The notes under the pieces: model-generated
What the model was told of the DNA's origin: nothing
The model's database searches: none
The model's input: only the letters and a program-made list of their open reading frames with translations
Assembly (NCBI RefSeq): GCF_004135385.1
Contig: NZ_CP035493.1
Coordinates: forward strand, 558,001 to 622,000
Direction of reading: 5' to 3'
Origin: Xylanimonas protaetiae
GTDB lineage: Bacteria; Actinomycetota; Actinomycetes; Actinomycetales; Cellulomonadaceae
DNA: 64,000 nt
Translations under genes and position numbers: made by a program
Shown: positions 45,459 through 52,343 of the stretch, piece by piece
How positions within the stretch are numbered: position 1 is the first letter of the stretch
How the letters are laid out: each line of letters begins with the position of its first letter

Positions 45459-46703
45459 CTACTTGGCCTCGTACTTGCCGGCGCCGACCTCGCGGTCCCA
45501 GATGTCGAAGGCCTTGACCAGCTCGGCCGGGGCCAGCGGGGTCTCCTTCGGCATCTCCTCGATGAGGTCGTCGAACCAGTCGCGCTGGTACTGCTTGATC
45601 GCGTCCCGGGTCTCCTTCGGCGCCTTGTCGAGCGTCGCGCCCTCGATGGCCGGGCCCGGGTAGAAGTAGCCCTGGTCATACGCCTTGGCGTTCTGCTCCG
45701 GCGTGAGGATGTCCTGCAGGAGCAGCAGGATCGCGGAGATCTTGTCGGCCGACTGGCCCTTGGGGATGGCCGCGTAGTGCGCGTCGGTGACCCACGTGAA
45801 GTCGTCGAAGTGGGCCGCCTGGATCGTGTTCGGCTCGGTGCCGGTGATGCGCGGGTTCATGTCCCACCCGGTGGTGGTGGGGATCATGGCCCAGGTGCCG
45901 TCAGCCATGTTCGTGATGACCTGGCCGGTGCCCGTCGGGTAGTTGTCGACGTACTGGCCCAGCTCCTTGAGGTACGCCCAGGTCTTGTCCCAGCCGTTCT
46001 CCGGGTCCTTCGGGTCCTTGTCGCCCAGCATGTAGGGCAGGCCCATGAGGAACGTGCGGCCCGGGCCCGAGTTCGCCGGGCGCGCGTAGCCGAACTTGCC
46101 GGGGTTGGCCTTGGCCCAGTCCAGCAGCTCCTGCGGCGTCGACGGGACGTCCTTGACGACGTCCGGGTTGTACTGGAGGAGCGGGCCCGACGGGTAGTAC
46201 GTGACGACGACGCCGTCGCTGCCCGCGAGGTCCTGCATCTTCTGGGCCGGGTCGATGTAGTTCTTCATGTTGGACAGGCGGTCGCCGAACTCGTCGACGA
46301 TCGGGATCCACAGGTTCTGCTCGATGCCGGCCGAGAGGCCGTCGTTGCCCGTGAGGACGAGGTCCACCTGGAGGTTGCCGGAGTCGACCTGCGGCTTGAC
46401 GACGCCCGTGACGTCGGGGGCGCCGCCGGTCTCCCACGTGACGGACGAGATGATGTCCGGGTGGTTCTTGACGAACTCGTCGACCATGCCGCCGGTGAGC
46501 TTCTGGTTGCCGGCGACGTCGAGGATGTTGAGCGTGACGGGGGCCGACGGCTTGTCCGGCACGTCGGAGCCGCCGGAGGCGGCCGGGGACTGCGCGGCGT
46601 CGTTGCCGGACGACGGCGGGGCGCACGCGGCGAGCGTCAGCCCGAGGCTGACCGCGCCGACGGCGGCGGCGAGCCGCGTGCGGTGCGAACGGATGATGCG
46701 CAT
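45459..46703 (-). CDS. ABC transporter extracellular substrate-binding lipoprotein (YnjB/PotD-like)
   Basis: 414 residues. Lipoprotein signal AAAVGAVSLGLTLAAC (Cys near 27), then an acidic/Ser linker and a two-lobe binding fold: VTLNILDVAGNQKLTGGMVDEF, VDLVLTGNDGLSAGIEQ, VVVTYYPSGPLLQYNPD, DGTWAMIPTTTGWDMNPR. The PSGPLLQYN region resembles YnjB-type binding proteins of PotABCD-like systems. ATG 46703 gives a normal signal peptide. The lacI gene lies 70 bp upstream on the same strand and may be co-transcribed. Confidence 0.85.
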   Translation of the reverse strand: MRIIRSHRTRLAAAVGAVSLGLTLAACAPPSSGNDAAQSPAASGGSDVPDKPSAPVTLNILDVAGNQKLTGGMVDEFVKNHPDIISSVTWETGGAPDVTGVVKPQVDSGNLQVDLVLTGNDGLSAGIEQNLWIPIVDEFGDRLSNMKNYIDPAQKMQDLAGSDGVVVTYYPSGPLLQYNPDVVKDVPSTPQELLDWAKANPGKFGYARPANSGPGRTFLMGLPYMLGDKDPKDPENGWDKTWAYLKELGQYVDNYPTGTGQVITNMADGTWAMIPTTTGWDMNPRITGTEPNTIQAAHFDDFTWVTDAHYAAIPKGQSADKISAILLLLQDILTPEQNAKAYDQGYFYPGPAIEGATLDKAPKETRDAIKQYQRDWFDDLIEEMPKETPLAPAELVKAFDIWDREVGAGKYEAK

Positions 46704-46772
46704 GGTGCTGACCTGCACTTCCTCCCGGCGTCGGTGCCGGGTCCTGACAGATGGCATGGCGTACTAGCTGAC

Positions 46773-47804
46773 CTACTCGCTGTCCGGGAAGTCCGCGCCC
46801 GGTGACACCGGACGCCTCCCTGGCTCTGCCGACGACCCGCGGATGACGAGGTCGACGGCAAGGATCTGGGGGCCGGTGGGCGGCGCGGCGCGCTCGCGCC
46901 CGTCGAGCTGCCCGAGCAGGAGGTCGACGGCGCGGCGGCCCAGCCGCGTGCGCGGCACGCGCACCGTCGTGAGGGCGGGCGACAGCACGGTCGCCACGGA
47001 CGAGTCGTCGAACCCGGCGACGGACAGGTCGCCCGGGACGTGGATCCCGCGGTCGCGCGCGCGGCCGATGATCCCGGCCGCCATGACGTCGTTGTGCGCG
47101 ACGACGGCCGTGGCGCCGATCGAGACGGCGAGGTCGGCGGCGGCGGCGCCGCCCGAGTAGTAGGGCGGGAACGACCCCAGCTCGACGAGCTCGACGTCGT
47201 CGTGCCGCGCGGCGGCGGCCCGCAGCCCCCGCAGGCGCTCGACGCCGGAGCGCGAGCTCTCCGGGCCGCCGGCCACGGCGATGCGGCGGTGGCCGAGCGC
47301 GCGCAGGTGCGCGAAGACCTGCGCGGCGCCGTCGGCGTCGTCGGCCGTGACGGCGGGCAGGCCCTCGACGTACCGGTTGACGATGACGGCCGGGGTGGTG
47401 CCGACCATGGCGCGCACGACGTCGTCGTCGCTGCGCAGGGACGCGAGCACGATGCCGTCGGTGCGCTGGCGCATCGTGGCCACGAGCGCCGGCTCGTTCT
47501 CGGGCTCCTCCTCGGAGTCCGACACGATGAGCGAGTAGCCGCCGTAGCGGGCGCGCGCCTCGACGGCCTTGACGATCGACGTGAAGAACGGGTTCTCGAG
47601 GTCGGGCACCACGAGGCCGAGGGTCTCGGTGCGACCCAGGCGCAGGCTGCGGGCGGTCGGGTTGGGGCGGTAGTCGAGCTGCGCCGCCGCGGCGGTCACG
47701 CGCTCGCGCGTGGCGGGGGCGACCTGGTCGGGGGACGTGAGCGCTCGCGAGACGGTCGAGACGGACACCCCAGCCAGGCGTGCCACCGCGTGAGCGCTCG
47801 TCAT
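46773..47804 (-). CDS. LacI family transcriptional regulator
   Basis: 343 residues. N-terminal HTH and hinge: AHAVARLAGVSVSTVSRALTSP, YRPNPTARSLRLGRTETLGL; then a periplasmic-binding-protein-like sensor (VVPDLENPFFTSIVKAVE, GHRRIAVAGG, VPGDLSVAGFDDS). Two GCAATCGTTT sites lie in its upstream region, one inside its own promoter, so autorepression is likely. Its position between two oppositely oriented ABC operons suggests it controls one or both. Effector unknown. Confidence 0.93.
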   Translation of the reverse strand: MTSAHAVARLAGVSVSTVSRALTSPDQVAPATRERVTAAAAQLDYRPNPTARSLRLGRTETLGLVVPDLENPFFTSIVKAVEARARYGGYSLIVSDSEEEPENEPALVATMRQRTDGIVLASLRSDDDVVRAMVGTTPAVIVNRYVEGLPAVTADDADGAAQVFAHLRALGHRRIAVAGGPESSRSGVERLRGLRAAAARHDDVELVELGSFPPYYSGGAAAADLAVSIGATAVVAHNDVMAAGIIGRARDRGIHVPGDLSVAGFDDSSVATVLSPALTTVRVPRTRLGRRAVDLLLGQLDGRERAAPPTGPQILAVDLVIRGSSAEPGRRPVSPGADFPDSE

Positions 47805-47865
47805 CGTCGACTCCCGTTCGTCGGCGGCCGCAGCCGCCTGGCCTGCGTCGTTGCCGGCCTGGACG

Positions 47866-47895
47866 ATCCTGCAATCGTTTCCGCCCAGGTGTCAA
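47866..47895 (-). promoter_or_regulatory. lacI promoter with operator in the spacer
   Basis: On the minus strand: -35 TTGACA (47890-47895), 18-bp spacer, -10 CAGGAT (47866-47871). The spacer's last 12 bp plus the first -10 base contain GGAAACGATTGC, the operator sequence. Predicted leader of about 55 nt to ATG 47804. Confidence 0.65.
47871..47882. promoter_or_regulatory. LacI-family operator O1
   Basis: GCAATCGTTTCC: near-palindromic with a central CG, the usual form of LacI-family sites. It lies between -35 and -10 of the lacI promoter. 78 bp from O2. Confidence 0.6.
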
Positions 47896-47948
47896 GGGTC
47901 GTTGCCAAAGCGAGACCAGCGGACCTGCACGACGGTGCCGCATCTCTC

Positions 47949-47960
47949 GCAATCGTTTGC
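47949..47960. promoter_or_regulatory. LacI-family operator O2
   Basis: GCAATCGTTTGC, more symmetric than O1 (GCAA/TTGC arms). Located about 190 bp before the plus-strand binding-protein gene and upstream of the lacI -35; looping between O1 and O2 is conceivable at 78 bp. Confidence 0.6.
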
Positions 47961-48046
47961 GGCCCGTAGGGGCCGACGCGCCCGTGGCGCCCGGCGCCCC
48001 GGTGCATGGCGCCCCGCGGCCCACCAGACAACGGTCCAGTGACAGA

Positions 48047-48066
48047 AGTGCGTGTTTTCACGCACT
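48047..48066. repeat. 8-bp inverted repeat with TTTT centre
   Basis: AGTGCGTG-TTTT-CACGCACT, perfect arms, 84 bp before ATG 48151. Could be an operator or a 5' mRNA hairpin of the sugar-importer operon. Confidence 0.45.
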
Positions 48067-48150
48067 CCGGTGCGGTGACCTTCCAGGGCTCACCGAGATT
48101 GGGGCTGCGGCCGAACGAGCGGTTGCGTTCCGATCCAGATTGGAAATCCC

Positions 48151-49470
48151 ATGAAGACCAAGCTTCGCGCCGGCGGCATCGTCGCCCTGGCGACGACCGT
48201 GGCCCTTGTGGCTGCCGCCTGCGGCGGCGGTGCCGACGAGGGCGCTGCCCCGGACCCCACCGAGACCGCGCCGGCGGGCGACGCCGTCGAGCTCACCTGG
48301 TGGCACAACGGCACCGGCGAGCCCCTGCTCTCCTTCTGGCGTGAGGTCGCCGACGACTTCGAGGCTGCGAACCCGCACGTCACGGTCAACGTCGAGGCCT
48401 TCCAGAACGAGCAGCTTCGCGACACCGTCCTGCCGACCGCCATGGCCGGCGGCACCGGTCCGGACGTCTTCCAGTCGTGGGGCGGCGGCGAGCTCGCCCG
48501 CTACCACGACGCCGGCCAGGTCAAGGACATCTCGTCCTTCCTCCCCGAGGCCGTCAAGGGTGCCGCCGAGGCGTTCCGCATCGGTGACGGCATCTACGGC
48601 ATGCCCTACACCACCCTGCCCTCGGGCTTCTGGGTCAACATGAACCTCTGGGAGCAGGCCGGCCTGACCGAGGCCGACTTCCCGGAGACCCTCGACGACC
48701 TGTTCGACCGCTGGCAGACCCTGAAGGACGCCGGCATCGTGCCGGTGGCCGTCGGTGGCGGCGCCCAGTGGCCGGCCGCCCACTGGTGGTACTGGACCGC
48801 GCTGCGCTCGGTGACCCCGGACGCCATGCAGGCCGCGATCACCCAGGGTGACTTCACGGACGAGGGCTGGATCCAGGCCTCCGACCTGCTCCAGACGATC
48901 CTCGACCAGAACGCCTTCAACCCGGGCTGGCAGGCGACCGTCGCCCAGGAGGGCGCCGCGTCGGCCTCCGGCATGGTCGTGATGGGCCAGGCCGCCATGC
49001 AGCTCATGGGCACCTGGGACTACGGCGTCATGGGCGGCATCTACAACGAGGCCCAGGGCCTCGACGAGGACGCCCAGGACCACGCGAAGTTCCTCCGCTG
49101 GTTCCCGTTCCCGCAGGTCCCCGGTGCCGCCGGTGACCCGGCCGCCATCATGGGTGGCGTCGACGGCTTCTCCGTCCACGCCGACGCCCCGGACGAGGCC
49201 GCCGAGCTCCTCGCGTTCATCGTCTCGACCGACGTCCAGAAGCGCTACGCCGCCATGGGCAACATCCCGGTCGACGCCGGTGCCACCGCCTCGATGCCCG
49301 AGGGCCCGCTCTCGGACGCCGCGGCGGCCGTCGCCAGCGCCTCGTCCGTCCAGCTGTGGCTCGACACCGCCCTCGGCGACGGCGCCTTCAACGGCGCGAT
49401 CGTGGCCTTCATGAGCGGCCAGGGCTCGGCCCAGGACGTCGTCGACTCGCTGACCGAGCTGTTCGGCTGA
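48151..49470 (+). CDS. Sugar ABC transporter substrate-binding lipoprotein (SBP_bac_1)
   Basis: 439 residues. Signal with lipobox VALVAAACGGG (Cys near 24). Family 1 solute-binding fold: VELTWWHNGTGEPLLSFW, NPHVTVNVEAFQNEQLRD, GGTGPDVFQSWGGGELARY, GIYGMPYTTLPSGFWVN, AMQLMGTWDYGVM. The pattern matches binding proteins for xylo- or other oligosaccharides in cellulolytic actinobacteria; the exact sugar is not deducible. First gene of an operon with two permeases; no ATPase gene is included, so a shared MsiK-type ATPase is expected. Confidence 0.92.
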   Translation: MKTKLRAGGIVALATTVALVAAACGGGADEGAAPDPTETAPAGDAVELTWWHNGTGEPLLSFWREVADDFEAANPHVTVNVEAFQNEQLRDTVLPTAMAGGTGPDVFQSWGGGELARYHDAGQVKDISSFLPEAVKGAAEAFRIGDGIYGMPYTTLPSGFWVNMNLWEQAGLTEADFPETLDDLFDRWQTLKDAGIVPVAVGGGAQWPAAHWWYWTALRSVTPDAMQAAITQGDFTDEGWIQASDLLQTILDQNAFNPGWQATVAQEGAASASGMVVMGQAAMQLMGTWDYGVMGGIYNEAQGLDEDAQDHAKFLRWFPFPQVPGAAGDPAAIMGGVDGFSVHADAPDEAAELLAFIVSTDVQKRYAAMGNIPVDAGATASMPEGPLSDAAAAVASASSVQLWLDTALGDGAFNGAIVAFMSGQGSAQDVVDSLTELFG

Positions 49471-49477
49471 CGTTCCG

Positions 49478-50476
49478 ATGTCGACCAACGTCGAGATCGA
49501 CGAGCCCCTGGCGGTGACCGCCAGGGGCTCGTCCCCCCTCACGCGCAAGACGCGGCGCAAGGTCCGGTGGTTCGAGGTGGCCGGGTTCACGGCCCCCGCG
49601 CTGCTGGTCTACGTGGCCTTCGTCTTCGTCCCGGTAGCCTTCGCGGTCGTCATGGCGTTCTTCGACGGCAACCGGGTGCAGCCCTTCAGCAACTTCGTCG
49701 GGTTCGACAACTTCGCCGAGATCTTCACCGGCGGACGCACCTTCGGCATGCCCTTCTTCTGGGACGCCGTCCGCAACAACTTCCTGATCGCGATCCTGTC
49801 GCTGGTGCTGCAGGGCCCGCTCGCCATCGGTGTCGCGCTGCTGCTCAACCGTCCGATGAAGGCCCGCGGCCTCGTGCGCACGCTCATCTTCGTGCCGTAC
49901 GTGCTGTCCGAGGTCATCACGGGTGTCATGTTCACGATGATGCTGCTGCCCAACGGCGCCCTGGCCGTCTGGCTCGAGCGTCTGGGCCTCGGCAGCCTCG
50001 CGGACACGCTGTGGCTCGCCGACATCGGCAACGGCGGCCTGGGTTCGATCACCTTCTGGGTCGCCATGTTCGTCCTGACCTGGAAGTACATCGGCCTGGC
50101 GATCATCCTGTTCCTCGCCGGCCTCTCGGGCATCCCTGAGGAGCTCACCGAGGCGGCGTCGATCGACGGGGCCAGCTGGTGGCAGATCCAGCGCAAGATC
50201 ACGCTGCCGCTGCTCGGCCCGACCATGCGCATCTGGGCGTTCCTGTCGATCATCGGCTCGTTCCAGCTGTTCGACATGATCTGGATCCTGACCCGTCAGA
50301 ACCCGACCATCGTCGGCATGGACACCATGGCCACCTACATGGTGCAGATGGGCATGAACCGCAACCGCGTCGGCTACGGCTCGGCGATCGCCGTCGTGCT
50401 GTTCGTCATCACGCTGATCGTCGCCCTGGTGTACCAGCGGTTCATCCTCAAGCGCGACGTCGGAAAGGAGGCCTGA
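49478..50476 (+). CDS. Sugar ABC transporter permease (MalF/UgpA-like)
   Basis: 332 residues, about six helices (first FTAPALLVYVAFVFVPVAFAVV). EAA loop EAASIDGASWWQIQRKITLPLLGPT, characteristic of carbohydrate permeases. The first 36 codons from ATG 49478 include a 35-bp perfect inverted repeat; an in-frame GTG at 49514 in its centre is an alternative start. No strong Shine-Dalgarno before 49478, so expression may depend on read-through from the binding-protein gene 7 bp upstream. Confidence 0.92.
   Translation: MSTNVEIDEPLAVTARGSSPLTRKTRRKVRWFEVAGFTAPALLVYVAFVFVPVAFAVVMAFFDGNRVQPFSNFVGFDNFAEIFTGGRTFGMPFFWDAVRNNFLIAILSLVLQGPLAIGVALLLNRPMKARGLVRTLIFVPYVLSEVITGVMFTMMLLPNGALAVWLERLGLGSLADTLWLADIGNGGLGSITFWVAMFVLTWKYIGLAIILFLAGLSGIPEELTEAASIDGASWWQIQRKITLPLLGPTMRIWAFLSIIGSFQLFDMIWILTRQNPTIVGMDTMATYMVQMGMNRNRVGYGSAIAVVLFVITLIVALVYQRFILKRDVGKEA
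49499..49533 (+). repeat. 35-bp perfect inverted repeat at the binding-protein/permease junction
   Basis: Arms 49499-49515 and 49517-49533 are exact complements around a single central base. It starts 29 bp after the binding-protein stop. In RNA it would form a 15-16 bp hairpin over the beginning of the permease gene. Confidence 0.85.
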
Positions 50477-50477
50477 G

Positions 50478-51383
50478 ATGGCTGCGACGACCGTCGGCAC
50501 GGCCCCCGCGCCTGCCGCCAAGCAGGAGCTCCGGCACAAGAAGGTCTGGTCCTGGAGCCAGCCCTGGGTCTACCTGGTCGCCCTGGTGACGTGCGCCGTG
50601 GCCATCGGCCCGGTGCTGTGGGTGGTGCTGGGCGGCGCCCGGACCAACCCGCAGTTCCTGACCGACCCGGCCGGCCTGCCGAACCCGTGGAACTGGAGCA
50701 ACTACGCGGACATCCTCTGGGGTCAGTTCGCGAGCCGCTTCTGGGGCCAGGTCATGACGTCGGCGATCATCGCCGTCGGCACCACGGCCCTCGTGGTGGT
50801 GCTGGGGACGTCCGTGGCCTACGCCATCGGCCGCTTCCCGATGCGCGGCACCGGCGCGCTGTTCGCGATCTTCGCCGCGGGCCTGATGTTCCCGGCGACG
50901 ATCGGCATCCTGCCCACCTGGGTCATCCTGGGCGAGCTCAACCTGGTGGGTAACCCGCTGGGCGTGATCATCCCGCAGGTGGCGTTCGCGCTCCCGACGA
51001 CGGTCGTGATCCTGACACCGTTCGTCAAGGCCATCCCTCGCGAGATCGAGGAGGCCGCCGAGATCGACGGCGCCGGCCGCGTGAAGTTCTTCTTCCGCAT
51101 GCTGCTGCCGCTCGCGCGGCCCGGCATGGTGACGGTGGGCGTGCTCGCGTTCGTCGGCTCGTGGAACGCGTTCATGCTGCCGCTGTTCGTCCTCGGCGCG
51201 GGCGGCGCGGGCTCCAACCGCCACACCCTGCCGCTGGGCGTGCAGATGTTCCAGACGCAGTTCTCCTCGTCGATGACCTCGATCATGGCGTTCACGACGC
51301 TCGCCGCCATCCCGGCGCTGATCTTCTTCCTCGCCATGCAGAAGTACATCGTCAACGGCCTCTCGGGAGCCGTGAAGGGCTGA
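50478..51383 (+). CDS. Sugar ABC transporter permease (MalG/UgpE-like)
   Basis: 301 residues, about six helices. EAA loop EEAAEIDGAGRVKFFFRMLLPLARPG. VMTSAIIAVGTTALVVVLGTSVAYAIGRF and FPATIGILPTWVIL are typical MalG segments. Its ATG has a strong AAAGGAGG at 50463-50470 and lies 1 bp after the preceding stop. Pairs with the MalF-like protein. Confidence 0.93.
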   Translation: MAATTVGTAPAPAAKQELRHKKVWSWSQPWVYLVALVTCAVAIGPVLWVVLGGARTNPQFLTDPAGLPNPWNWSNYADILWGQFASRFWGQVMTSAIIAVGTTALVVVLGTSVAYAIGRFPMRGTGALFAIFAAGLMFPATIGILPTWVILGELNLVGNPLGVIIPQVAFALPTTVVILTPFVKAIPREIEEAAEIDGAGRVKFFFRMLLPLARPGMVTVGVLAFVGSWNAFMLPLFVLGAGGAGSNRHTLPLGVQMFQTQFSSSMTSIMAFTTLAAIPALIFFLAMQKYIVNGLSGAVKG

Positions 51384-51404
51384 CCCGCCCACCCGTTCAC
51401 GGCC

Positions 51405-51441
51405 AAGCCCTCGTCGGTCCTCCCCGGAACGGCGAGGGCTT
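51405..51441 (+). terminator. Hairpin after the sugar ABC operon
   Basis: AAGCCCTCG ... CGAGGGCTT, 9-bp perfect stem with a 19-nt loop, 22 bp after the last permease stop and 23 bp from the end of the convergent gene at 51464. Confidence 0.6.
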
Positions 51442-51463
51442 CGTCGTGCAGCGGCCCCGGCGG

Positions 51464-52249
51464 TCAGCCCGCCGACGTGTCGACGTCCACCGTGACCGCG
51501 TCCGCGCCGAACTCCGCCTGGAGCTGGGCGACGAGCGCGTCCAGGGTCTGCTGCTCCGGGCTCGTCGCGTCGGCCGCCGCGAGCAGCGCCGCCGACGTCA
51601 CCAGCGCGGGCGCCGAGCCGCCGAGCGGGTACGACGCCTGGCGGGCGCCGTGGTGGTGCCCCGCCTCGCGCAGCCGGGGGCCGGTCGGCACCGGGGTGCC
51701 CAGCAGGTCGGCGAGCTGCTGGAGCAGCGCCTGCACCTGGACCGAGACCTTGCGGTCCCGGCGGCTGAGCACCACGACCTGGACCGCCGTCGCGTCCGTG
51801 GTGCACGCGCTGCACGCCGTCCCGACGGCGAGCGCCCGGTTCGTCGCGACGACGTCGGTGCCCGGCCGCTGGATCACCACCTGCACGGACGCCGACGTGG
51901 CGGTGCCCGACGTGCCGGTGGCCCACGCGGCGGCGACGTTGTCGGCGGTGATGCCGCCGCGCGCCACGTAGGCCACCTGGACGGTCGCAGCGCGGCCGCT
52001 GCAGCCGTCGCACACCGTCGACGCCGTCGCCGTCGCCGTCGCGTGCCCGCCTCGGGCCACAGCGACGGTGCGGGCCTGGGCGTCCTCGACGGCGGTGCGG
52101 CCGACGTCGGCGTGCGCGGCGGTCACGAGGTCGACGTCGGACGCGCTCGTGGACCAGTGCGAGCGGGACGACACGCCGCCCGCGACCAGCAGGACGCCGG
52201 CGACGATGCCGGCGGCCGCACGGGCGGCGGGGATGCGGGTGAGGTTCAT
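51464..52249 (-). CDS. Secreted or membrane-anchored protein with two CxxC pairs, unknown function
   Basis: 261 residues from ATG 52249, which has GGAGGA 7 bases upstream. An N-terminal hydrophobic segment AAAGIVAGVLLVAGGV is a signal or anchor. Two similar parts follow, each with a CxxC pair (VCDGCSG, ACSACTT) followed by valine-alternating strands (AATVQVAYVAR, TAVQVVVLSRR). The CxxC pairs could form disulfides or bind metal. Helical and His-containing tail (GHHHGARQ). No family recognised. Last gene of the peptide/M50-ParA cluster, 94 bp after the fusion gene. Confidence 0.65.
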   Translation of the reverse strand: MNLTRIPAARAAAGIVAGVLLVAGGVSSRSHWSTSASDVDLVTAAHADVGRTAVEDAQARTVAVARGGHATATATASTVCDGCSGRAATVQVAYVARGGITADNVAAAWATGTSGTATSASVQVVIQRPGTDVVATNRALAVGTACSACTTDATAVQVVVLSRRDRKVSVQVQALLQQLADLLGTPVPTGPRLREAGHHHGARQASYPLGGSAPALVTSAALLAAADATSPEQQTLDALVAQLQAEFGADAVTVDVDTSAG

Positions 52250-52343
52250 GCGGCAGTCCTCCAGGTCGTGGGACGGGTGGTGCGGGTCGTCGCCCGGCGT
52301 GCGGGCGCGGGACGGGTCGTGCGCCCGCGGCGGCGGCCGCGGG

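Larger units (their letters stand above)
47805..48150. promoter_or_regulatory. Divergent control region between lacI and the second ABC operon
   Basis: 346 bp without a gene. It holds the lacI promoter (47866-47895), two LacI-type half-palindromic sites and, near the plus-strand operon, an 8-bp hairpin with a TTTT loop (48047-48066). I could not fix the plus-strand -10. The rest shows nothing further. Confidence 0.6.
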
